DNA of 55,139 nucleotides from Methanobacteriota archaeon (lineage in GTDB: Archaea > Thermoplasmatota > Poseidoniia > Poseidoniales > Poseidoniaceae), in contig JABGTJ010000003.1 of assembly GCA_018691345.1 (NCBI GenBank), forward strand, positions 1 to 55,139, in the 5' to 3' direction. The position numbers and the translations under genes were made by a program. How positions within the stretch are numbered: position 1 is the stretch's first letter; each line of letters starts with the position of its first letter. The notes under the pieces were generated by a model, which was not told the origin of the DNA, searched no databases, and was given only the letters and a program-made list of their open reading frames with translations. This document shows, piece by piece, positions 8,170 to 19,400 of this stretch.

Positions 8170-9087
8170 ATGGTTGACCTCAATACAGCTATGGCCGCCG
8201 CTTCAGGAGAACGGCAGAAGCGCATGGCGGATGAGGGTAAGGAGCGTAAGAAGCGGCGGAGCGGCAGTGATCTTGGAATCGAGGCTTTTGATCCAGTGAA
8301 ACACGTGACTAAGGAAAAAGCAGAAACGGTCTCAATGTGGCTCGTTATCGGTTTCTCTGTTCTCGTGTCCCTGCTGATGCGGTATGTGCTTATGCCTCGC
8401 ACTACTGTTGAGAAATCCGACATTCTCTATCTTGCTCCTTTGGCAGCCATCGCACTGATTCCCCAGGTCCATCGCATTGTGTTGCCAGAATCACTGAATG
8501 AAGTATACACGAAAGGGACTTGGTTCAAGGCCGGTTTCCTTCACACATTCACCTTCCTTGCAATGGCTTTCTTGCTGGTGAACCCACCGCTGGGTGACAT
8601 TGTCGCTCCGCAACTTGCTGACAAGTGGATTTTGGTACAAGATGAGGGCGATGATCTCAACTTTTCACAGATGAAGGGCGCATCATCATCGCTCACGTGG
8701 GAGGTCGAATCGGGGGATGGTCTTTCGGGCGACATTTGGCTCCTGTTCGGGCTTGCTGACAATCTCAATGTTGAAGGCGCCAACGTCACGGTTGAATTGA
8801 CCAACAACGCCGGCAATGAATTGCAAATTTCTAACAACCTTGCTTTCTGGGACAACAACTCTGCATCGATTGCAAACAATACCACATCCAGTTCATTGGT
8901 TTCGAAATTGATTCCTCATGGCGATCTCGACCAGCGTTTTGCACTCTTACTCGGAACTGATTTGGCTGTTGGTGAACATCAAATAACCGTCAATATCGTT
9001 GAACAAGGCGACCCATGGGAAAATACCCGCAAATACGTTTGGAACTTGCTGGTCGTTGAAAAACTACCAGATGCAGACGCTTCATGA
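8170..9087 (+). CDS. Membrane protein with external beta-rich domain, function unknown
   Basis: Encodes 305 residues. A strongly basic cytoplasmic N-terminus (about residues 1-50, Lys/Arg-rich with KERKKRR) is followed by three hydrophobic helices near 55-72, 83-100 and 122-141, then an outside-facing domain of about 150 residues. The domain is rich in Asn and Ser with several N-glycosylation-type sites (NNTTSS, NVTVE) and beta-strand periodicity. No enzyme motif is visible and I do not recognise a family. It stands alone between the tRNA gene (divergent) and rfcS (convergent). The start at 8170 is the only early ATG before the basic segment. It is real by length, hydrophobicity pattern and composition; its role is unknown. 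Confidence 0.75.
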   Translation: MVDLNTAMAAASGERQKRMADEGKERKKRRSGSDLGIEAFDPVKHVTKEKAETVSMWLVIGFSVLVSLLMRYVLMPRTTVEKSDILYLAPLAAIALIPQVHRIVLPESLNEVYTKGTWFKAGFLHTFTFLAMAFLLVNPPLGDIVAPQLADKWILVQDEGDDLNFSQMKGASSSLTWEVESGDGLSGDIWLLFGLADNLNVEGANVTVELTNNAGNELQISNNLAFWDNNSASIANNTTSSSLVSKLIPHGDLDQRFALLLGTDLAVGEHQITVNIVEQGDPWENTRKYVWNLLVVEKLPDADAS

Positions 9088-9324
9088 CAGCATATCGCTG
9101 TGAGCAACGAGTATCCTGTTGAGCAGGCGGCTGATTCGATGTATATCTCGTTGTTCTTGGGTTTGCTTTTGCAATTGCCGACCTCGTAGATACCTTACGA
9201 GAGGTGCAGCTGCAGTCCAGCACATGATGTCCAGCGAGCGGTTTAGAAGGTTGGTCATGGTGAAGGCTGGGAGCAACCTATGGAGTGATTTTTTCACGCC
9301 CGTTAAGTGAAAGTGAAAGTGAAA

Positions 9325-10281
9325 CTAAGTGCGAAGATGAGTGACCAGTCGAGCCGTAAGTGCGTCCAACTGAATCTGTTCCCCACCGCCTTCTACCAAT
9401 CGGTAATCAACTTCAGCCATCCATTCAGTCATGTCGAGTTTTGCTTCTTCGGTAAGAAAATCGGCTGTGTAAAGTTCACGGTGAAGCTGATTCACGAAGT
9501 CGGTACCGGCTAGCCCGTATTTGTCCAGTAATTCTCTCAAACGTCGTCGTGCGGCGTGGAATCCATCGTCTCTGCAGGCCATAAGGTACTGATGCAGGGC
9601 TTCAGGAGGTGCAGTTGCAGATGTTTCATAGATTAGGTCACGGCTGATTTTCATATCCAAGGCCGCAGCCACTTGGAGTCCAGTTAGAGCTTTTCTTAGG
9701 TCGCCTTGAGAAATACGTGTTAATGCTTCACCAGCATCGTCCGCTAACTCAACACCTTCCTGTTTGGCAACATGGTGAACTTGGGCATTGACATCGGCAT
9801 CTGCTAACGGTCGGAATCGGAACACAGCGCAACGTGATTGGATGGGTTCAATAATTTTCGATGAGTAGTTGCATGAGAGAATGAATCTGCAGGTTTCCGC
9901 ATACTGTTCCATAATGCGGCGTAAAGCGCCCTGAGCATCGTTGGTAAGGGCATCTGCTTCGTCCAAGAAGATAATTTTGAACGACGCTTGACCGTAAGGT
10001 GCTGTTCGTGCAAACTGTTTCACTTTGGTACGGATGCTTTCCAGTTTCCGCTCATCAGAAGCGTTCATTTCCAAGAGATTACGGCGGAATTCAGGGCCAA
10101 ACACGTCCTTGGTCAGAGCCATTGCTGCGGTAGTTTTTCCAGTTCCAGGAGGTCCTGCAAACAGCAAGTGTGGAAATTCTTTCTTTTCTGAGTATATGAT
10201 CAACCGTTGTACGACTGCAGATTGTCCACGGATTTCAGTGACGGACTGAGGTCGGTGCCTTTCAACCCATAGTTCACTCAT
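9325..10281 (-). CDS. rfcS: Replication factor C small subunit (clamp loader ATPase)
   Basis: RfcS is the AAA+ subunit that, with RfcL, loads the PCNA clamp onto primed DNA. Visible motifs are RFC box WVERHRP at residues 5-11, Walker A GPPGTGKTT at 43-51, Walker B IIFLDEADAL, sensor 1 LSCNYSSKI, the SRC arginine-finger motif in QSRCAVFRF, and a sensor 2 region GDLRKALTGLQ. The length of 318 residues is typical of archaeal small subunits. The large subunit is not in this window. It is divergent from the giant surface-protein gene, with a 139-bp gap. The ATG at 10281 has no close Shine-Dalgarno sequence; a purine run AGGAGG lies about 20 nt upstream, too far to be an ordinary ribosome-binding site. 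Confidence 0.95.
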   Translation of the reverse strand: MSELWVERHRPQSVTEIRGQSAVVQRLIIYSEKKEFPHLLFAGPPGTGKTTAAMALTKDVFGPEFRRNLLEMNASDERKLESIRTKVKQFARTAPYGQASFKIIFLDEADALTNDAQGALRRIMEQYAETCRFILSCNYSSKIIEPIQSRCAVFRFRPLADADVNAQVHHVAKQEGVELADDAGEALTRISQGDLRKALTGLQVAAALDMKISRDLIYETSATAPPEALHQYLMACRDDGFHAARRRLRELLDKYGLAGTDFVNQLHRELYTADFLTEEAKLDMTEWMAEVDYRLVEGGGEQIQLDALTARLVTHLRT

Positions 10282-10420
10282 GGGTCAGTGTCGTTGCCGA
10301 GCCTCCTTGAACATTCTCCTCACAAATGAAGAGATTTCTGCTCAAAATGGCGAACTTTCTAAATCTCTCAACTGTAATGCCGTGAGGTGTTTTCATGCGG
10401 TCTAAGCGAAAAGACAGTAT

Positions 10421-13400
10421 ATGGAGGAGGGCTTGAAGGCATTGAGCCCCATGCCACGCGAGACTGCCCCCCGCCGAACCGCTTTAACCATCTTTCTTGT
10501 ATCGATGTTCTTGTTTGCAGATGTCCTTCTGCCTCAGTCCATCGATTTCGAGCAGAATCTTGACGATTCACAGCGAATATCCTACGCTGTTTCGACGCAA
10601 ACTGTTCTTTCGGATACGCACATTATGGAAGCGAATCCATCCAGCAACTACAATGTTTCATCGAGTGGGTTCATTGGAACTTCTGTCAACGGGTTTGAGA
10701 GCAGAATCCTCATGGATTTTGAAATGAATTTCACCTCTGCAGACTCGATCCAATCGGCAACTTTGAACATTGTTTGTGATGCGACACCATCGTCTTCAGC
10801 TGCCATGAACCTCTACGCAGCACCTGTAAGTACATGGAACTCGAGTATTGTGACATGGTACCAAAAGGACTTGGCCTCTCCATGGGCCGATGCAGGTGCA
10901 GATGGTGCGAATGACCGCGGTGCTTGGGAACCACCTTTCCGGGCTGTTTCGAATGGAACGTATGCCATTAACGTGACTGCATTTGCTCAAGAGGCAGCAT
11001 CAAGCAATCAATCTCATTTCAGTGTTCTTCTTACCGGGTTGGGTTCTCACTTTGAATGCAAGATGTCCGAATCATCGTTGGTGACCGACCGCCCTGAACT
11101 GGTGATGGTCACATCCACAGCCGCAGCCGGAAACGGAGGTTCAGTTGTGTCAAACTTCGCAAACGATGGTTTGCCTTTGATGACGGGAGATCTCATCTTG
11201 ACAGCTGATACAACACCAACCCTTTCTTACGATTCACTGGTTGGGGCAAATGTCGAATATCAACTCTCGCTCAATTCAGACTTCAAGGATTTCACCGATC
11301 TCGCTTGGCATTATTCGACCATGTCGAACAGTTTCTCAATGTCCGGGACAAGCGGTTCGTTCACACTTCCTACGTCTGAAAAATTCGACAATGGTTCTCA
11401 GGTGTTTTACCGCGTGAGGAGCCTTGATTCGACCGATACGCTTAGTGAATGGTCCACGACAGAAAGTTTCCTCTTGCCGGATCACACTGTAACCGATAAC
11501 GGTGATGGTTCGGCCAGCATCGAGGTGACTCGGAACCAATTGGGTGATATTGGTACGTTCATCGAAGATTCCTATTCAAACGAATTGAGCAAGAACACAA
11601 AGTACGGTTCTACAAGTACACTTCAAACCAGCGTCACTTCCAACAAGGAATCCCTCATTCATCTGCGAGTTAATCTTCCTCTTCTTGGCCTGCCCTCCAA
11701 TGCGACAATTCTCGATGCGCAAGTGAATCTAACTCGCGATTCTGCTTCGAACAATCCAATGCTTTCGATGCATGAAATGGCATCAACACAATGGGTTGAA
11801 GACGAGTTGACATGGATCCGGGAATCGAATGTCAACAGTTGGTCCGACGGAGGACGGGTGTTTGCATCGACGGCATCTGCAACTGGATTCAACGGTTCGC
11901 AAACCAGTTCCAACTTTGGTTTTGGTTTCACCGATGTACTGCAATCATGGGTCGAGAGTGGAGATACAGACGCATCAGAGTTTATGATTGCTGCAAGAGG
12001 AAAAGACGATGCTTACTCCACGACAGGCACACAAAGCATGACGTTTTTCAGTACTGAAGCCTCGCTTGAATCAACCCAACCGCACATCTTTGTCAGTTAC
12101 AGATGGGGCCCAAGTTCTCCGCTTGCTGATGTGGTCCTTACCGGTCCCGCCGAGGATGAAGCAGTTTGGAACCAATCGGGACACAATTTCACTGCTAATC
12201 TCACTCCTTCGATCACCTGGACTCCATCGGTCACTAACAACGAGATGTTGTTGCAGATGGCCACCGATGAACAATTCCGAGATGTTACCATGTCGATTAA
12301 CACCGGTATAGACAATGATTTTTCGCCAATCGACGGAATACTCAACATGACGGGTGACAATACTTTGACCGCTGGAAACATGTATTTCTGGAGAATGGCT
12401 TATCTTGATTCTGACGGCCGACATGGACCTTGGTCCTCATCCAATTTCCTCGTCAGTTCTCTTGAAAGCACTTGGCTTGGCGGTGAACGCTCAGAATTTA
12501 GAATGAAGCATGGAAACGGCACCTCTGACGGATTGTATCCTGAATGCCTTGACACTTACATCGACAGCGGTACGCCAAATCAAAACTACAACGATGAATC
12601 AAAAATTCTCATCTCGTACAACACTTACCCGATTGAGGCACTCGGTCTCATGAACTGCAACCTCCGTTCGAATCTCCTACCGGCGGGATACGCTGTCGAA
12701 TCCGCACAACTCTCGATGGTGGTGGCAAGTACCCCATCAAATTCACCGCGTGTTGGCGTTTGGGAAAATACGCTCAGTAACTGGACCGATAGCGGCGCAA
12801 CTTGGAACTCCTACGACGGTACCAATTCATGGGCAACTGCAGGTGCAAAGGGCTCGGAGCGTTCCTCCCTGCTCGATTCAGTTCAACTTGATTCCACATT
12901 TTCAAACGGTGACCGCATCTCTTGGAACGTCACATTGGGTGTTCAAAACGCAATGCGCCAAAACAGCAGTGCTGACTTTATGATCGGTATACTGGGTGTT
13001 GGTTCGGGTTCAGATCGAGAAGTGCAACTTTATCCAGGATTTGCTGCAGATGTGCGTAAACCGGAACTGACCTTTGTCTATGTGCCGGGCTCAAACGTGG
13101 TTCCAGTGGACCCAATGCCGGTCTCTCCACTCAACGGCTCATGGTCGATGGGTACGGGCGTTGACCAAACTCCGATTAAACGCCCAACGCTTGAATGGTC
13201 GTTCGGAAATACTGCTGCCGTCGGTGGTTGGGCAGTCCAACTCGACAAAACGGAAACGTTCGATTCAGCTTCGCTTCTCACCAGCACTTCATGGAACGAT
13301 GCTGGGTTTAATGCAGCGAATCTCTCCTACACCCCAGCCACTGATTTGGACGACGGTTCAACTTGGTACTGGCGCGTCCGAGCAATCTCAGCGACCAACC

Positions 13401-16400
13401 AAATTGGAAATTGGTCAAACGCATTTACCTTCTCGGTTCCAGATTTGACCACATGGCAAACCTGTGCTGACGGCTCTTGTGCTTCAGTTGAATTGCATCA
13501 CAGAGAAGCCATGCCGGATTTGAATTTACCGAACTTTGTTGACACATATATTCTCCAATCTGGTTCTGGTTCGTCCAGTACCTATGACTCATCAACGCAA
13601 CTGAAAGTTGGTGCAACCAGCAACAACGTGCAAGCTCTTTCGTTGATTCGTATTCCGTTGAATTCCTTGCCGCAGCCGGCAAACGCTCGCATAACGGGTG
13701 CTGAACTCAATCTGTATTCTGAGTTCAATTCAGCAGTTGGTGAACCAATTGCTGTACGGCCTGTGTATCAAAGTTGGAACACTTCCGCAAACGGCCTAAC
13801 GTACGACGGCGTCAACAATTGGTCACAAGCAGGTGCTCGTGACCTCGGTGTTGACCTTGGGCCCTATGTAGATCTACAGGATTCGGTTGCTTCTGACTGG
13901 ATGAATTGGGACGTAAGTGAAGCCGTGCAAGCAGCACTTACGGCAGGTTCATCAACACTTTCGCTGGCCATTTACGCATCAAATGACATCACCTCGTATT
14001 CCAACGGACCCAATGTTGTGACCTTCACTTCCACTGACGGCGCTTCAGCTCAACATCCTTGGCTGAATTTAACATGGTCCAACGGCACAGGCGCAGTACC
14101 CGCAACATCTGGTGTCAACGCTGGACCAGCGAACGATTCACTGTCTTGGGATGCATCATCTCATGCTTTGCTTGCTGATGAAACTCCTCTTTTCTCATGG
14201 ACATATGCATCAACTGTGCCTGCTGATGCATGGCGAGTGCATGTTTTTGCTGACCCGGTCGAGGACATGGCAGGTCGATACACCTTCGATTCACGCGACC
14301 TTCCAACAATGTTCGATTTGACCAATTTAACGTTCTTGCCGACTTCTCCTGTTGATTATTCTCAAACCGTTCGTTGGACCGTTCAACCGATTCTACTCGG
14401 AATGATTGGTCCTCAAAGTACCTCAACCGTTTTCCACGTCCCAGACGCAGATTCTGGAGAAGTAGATTCTACACGTGCATGGATTACACTGCAAGAAGGT
14501 TCGATGGTCGAAGAACAAGGCTACCCAATGCTCAGCATGGACACGACACTGAACGGAGGCAGTATTTTTGCCAACAATGGAGCTTCCCAAAGCCTCATCA
14601 TCGGTCGCAGTCCTTCCAACAGTCTTCTAAGAACCAGTTCTCTCATCGAGATGGATTTCTCCTCGTTACCACTTCCGGCAATCTACGAAGTGACGAATGC
14701 AACATTGACGCTTACTGGCATTTCCGGTAGCGGAAATGTGTTTGTGACCGTTTCAGAAATGGTTACGCAGTGGGATGAATCTTCGAGTTGGGCGTACCCA
14801 GGTAACAACACGACCTCTTGGGTTGGAATCGGCGCATACCACTCTGGTGACTCCATGATTCCTGAGACGAGAGGTTTCTGGATGAATGAATCCACGGACT
14901 TTGAGATCAATGTAACATCAATGCTTCAGCACGCCGTTGAGAGAGGTCAACAAAGCCTCAACATCATTCTACAAGCCGAAGAATCGTTTGGAAGTGTTTC
15001 GGGAACATATTACATTGCCAGCAGTGAAAATGCAGACATAGACGACCGTCCAAAACTCACCATAAGTTACGAACTCGATACACCGTGGAATCCAACCAGT
15101 CCATCCAACCTTGAGCCGCTTGACGGTTCGACGCTTTGGAACCTTACTTCGCCAATTCCAGCTGGAGCAGAACGTGTTGAAAACAATTGGACATCAGCCG
15201 ATACCAATCAAACTCAATGGGTTCTTTGCGGTGCTATGGATTCGCGTATGGTCGAAGACCTTGAGTGTTACAATTCGACTTCGTCCACATTTGATACCGA
15301 CTTAAACATCACTTGGGATGCTCAGAATCTATCGGCGTTCATTGAAGGTCTCGAACAGGCTGATGAATGGAAGTATTGGCGCGTAAGAGGCGATCAAGAT
15401 GTGCGTATTGGTCATTGGTCAAGCGTTCACAAATTCCGTATCCCTGAAGTAAAACCGGCTGATGCTTCTACTGATGGCGTTGGGAATTACTCAGTTACCC
15501 TCTCACGTGGTTCCATCTTTGATGAAACAGGTCTCTTGCCAGCAGTACCGGATGCGGAAATCTCTTCGTCGAGTACAGTGAACCTTGGGTTATCCAGTGC
15601 ATTGAATTTAGGAACTTCAGCGTCGGGTACTGGCGAAAGTCAAATTCTCATGGAGTTTGACCTGAGTTCGCTTCCATGGCCTGCTGCGATCACACCCACA
15701 TCCATGTTGCTCAGTTTATATCGGACAGGTGTAACTGGAACATCTGCTACCACTGTGTCTGCACACGCTTGCTCTTCGTTTGTAGAGTCGAGTGTGAATT
15801 GGAACACGAATGTTCCATGCCAGTCCAGCGAAATTACTCGCTCAACACTCACTTTGAGTCCAGCGACAGGTTGGGCTTCTTGGGATTTAACGAGCCTGGC
15901 TCAAAGCAATATTGCCAACGGTAATTTGACGATGACAATTCTATTGAAAACGGTCGGTTCACCATCAACAAGCCACGCATTCTATTCTTCGGACGGAAGC
16001 AATTCCTTGTTTAGACCTCAACTTACCATCGACTATGTCGATAACGTAAACGGCATTTTGCCTCCGACTCAGCCGACTCTAACATCTCCACAAGACGGCT
16101 CAGTGCTTTACAACGTGTCCGGCGCTGTACTTCAATCGGATGACCGACCAGTTCTCGTTTGGTCGCCAGTTACCGATGCGACGGGATACATTCTAACCAT
16201 CGCAAACGAAACTGGAGTACTCAAATTCAATTCATGGGAGTCCTCTGCAATCACTGGAACGACGTTTAGATTTGCGGATTCACTTTCGAACGGTGAAGTG
16301 TTTACTTGGTGGGTACAGGGTGTCAACCAATCGATTCCAGGGCCGGCGTCACCACGTTGGAGCTTTGCGATTGGTTCACCTAGCCACGTCGATAACGGCG

Positions 16401-19400
16401 ATTTAACCTACACCTATACGTTCCAGACTGGCAACGAAGTGTCTCAATTCGGACACACGAACATTCGAGAGGCCCATCTTAGCGAAGCCAACCCATCGAC
16501 GAACTTTGGCAGTGCTGATGTTTTGGAACTCGGCACCAACTTTGGTTCGAATTCAGGACTCCAATCCCACCTTACCTTTGCGTTGGACAACGGACAAGTT
16601 CCACTCGCCATGTATTCAAATGTTCATTCAGCAAGTGCAGGATTCTACCTCGATTCTTGGACAGCAACCGGTGGCGCATCTGAAATGACCTTCAGTGTGC
16701 ATCGTATTATCAACCCTCTATGGGCTCAATCCTCATCGACATGGAATGAATCCTCCAGTGCATCTTCCGGTGCTTGGGGCATGCCTGGTATGCAAGCAGG
16801 TGTCGACTATGAAGCAACACCAATCTCCAGCTTTGTTGAATCAAGCCTCAACGAAGACCGATGGATTTGGTTTGATATCGGCGTCAGTGGGATGCTGATT
16901 GACAACGACAATGCGTGGATCATTATTGGTACTCCGAATCAAGGTACACTCATGGCAAATATCTACTCAAGCGAACATGCAACAGCCGATAAACGCCCGA
17001 TGATTTTGCTGAACCATACCGATGTCACTACAATTGATATTTCACCAACTGCGCCAACGACGGATGCGGATAGCACTGTATCGTTTTCCAGCGTCGTATA
17101 TGACCATCTCAACATGGCATCAGGCGCGCCGGTTGTATGGAGTGCTAGCAACGGTTCGATTACCCAGTCCGGCGTTTTCACACCTTATGCAACAGGTCAA
17201 CATACCGTATCTGCATGCTTTGGAATTATTTGCAGCAGTGAAACGGTAACCGTCACGCCAGGGGCGCCAGTGGAATTGATGGTCACACCTGAAACAGCAA
17301 GTATCTCTGCTGACGACTCCTTGCAAATCAGTGCATACGTCGTCGACCAATTTGGTAACACTGTACCTGGTCAAACAATCACTTACTTGCCGAGCAATGG
17401 AAGTATGGATTCTTCTGCCGAAGGATTGTTCTTGCCGTTTACGAGTGGCCCTCAAACGATAGATGTGACCTGGAACGGCATCATGATGACTCCACAAACC
17501 ATCTCTGTATCCGTACTTGTCGAGACGGGCATTCCGGCCTATTTTGTCCTTGAAGGTTGCCAAGGTGAAGTTCCTGCTGGAATACTCTGTGCAGTTACGC
17601 ACACACTTTTCGACCAGTTCGGAAACGAGATTATCGATAACAGCGAAGCTGGTGATTTCACATGGACTACGACCAATGGAAATTACAGTGAATCTACGGA
17701 TGAGTATTTCCCGGACCATGTCGGCGATTGGTACCTCAACTTGACATCAACTTCAGGTGCCTCTGGCTCTTTATTAATTACCGTCGGTCATGGCGAAATG
17801 GCAAGTCTTGAACTTGCAGCATCTTCGACCTCGATCACTGCTGATGAACAAGTCTGGATTAACACCACTCGTATTGATATTCGTGGAAACCGATTGCCTG
17901 TTCTTCTCGAACTCGATAACTGGGTTACTCCACAAGACAGTCAATTGTTACCAGGTGCACCAGCGATTTGGTCACCGACTTCACGAGGTGCCAAAATCAT
18001 TCAAGCCACCTATGAAACGATTACCTCCGAGATCACAATCACGGTACAAGAAGGAGCCATTGTGTCGCTCATTCTAATTGTCGACAACAATGTTTCGACT
18101 TGGCAAAATTTCGATATCACTTCAGATGATATTCTTGATGTGAAGGTCAAAGCATACGATCAGAAAGACAACCGTTGGATTGTTTCCGCCAACTGGAGTT
18201 TGATTCATCCGGATTGGACGTCCCAAACTGCTCTCGAACAGTTAATTGGCGATGAAACATCGTTTGTACCTTATCTCGCATCAACTGAACATTACACGAT
18301 TACTGCAGTATATGACGATGGAACGGTGATTCATCAAGTAAGTATCAATGTCACCGTATCTCACGGCGACTTGAATTCTGTTTCCATTACCGCAACCGGC
18401 AGTGATGGATTAACAAACACAGTTTTCGATCTAACTTCCGATGAACACATCGATTTTACTTCCGCTCTCGCTGATTTAGACTCAAACCCAATCGATTCGT
18501 CAATTCTTGGATGGTATTTGACCAACCTTGACACAGGTGATGTCTCCGATGTTACTGATGAACTGCTTGCCAACAATATGCGTTGGGATGCTTCGGAAGT
18601 TGGAAACTGGTCGATATCCGCTTCAGCTGTAAGCGATTCTGGCTACAACATCAGTGATGAGGTTTCAGTCACCGTGGTCCACGGTGAGGCCGTTCTCGTT
18701 GTGGCCGTTCTCGACGCCACTACCCAAACTGCAGGCGAAGAAATTACGATGGCCGTTACAGGAACAGATTCGGATGGAAACACATTCCCACAACGTGTTG
18801 AATGGTTAGAGAACGACGTCACTGTTGCCAACATCACTGCAGGTGAGGGTGAAGGAACATACGTTTACCTGGCAACCTCAGCGGGTGCTCATTCATTGAA
18901 GTATACGACTGGCTCAACCGATGCGACTGTTGTTGTCACCGTTGAAGCTCAACGTATTGTCGACTCACTTGAGATTGTAATCTCTTCCAGTACGGTAGAC
19001 CAGTTGTCGAACTTTACAGTGACTGTAAAGGCTTTTGATATGTATCTTAACCAGATTGAAGTGCCTCCAAGTGCGGATGTCGATGCGACTGGACGAGCAG
19101 AAGTTTTGCAACAAGGACCAGGCGTTTGGAACGTAATTACTCTGGATGACGGACAGCAAACAGTAACCATCACCGCTGGAAAAGTAACCGAAGAAAGGAA
19201 CATCGAAGTCGAAGGAAACATTGGTGGATTCTTCAAGGCTGGCGGACCTTTGTACTACGTTGGTACTGGTCTTCTGGTCATTGTAAGCATTGTCATTCTT
19301 GGTTTATTGGTCTCGATGCTACGTGGTGGCGACTCGGGTTACGATGATGACGATGAGGAATATGACTACGATGACGACGATGAATCAAACGTACCAACAG

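Noticed and set aside
9082..9297. A 71-codon minus-strand frame just after rfcS that could be a small basic protein
   Set aside because: GTG start without SD, no recognisable motif, and it overlaps the end of the upstream plus-strand gene; the 237-bp gap otherwise shows only an imperfect hairpin near 9182-9204.
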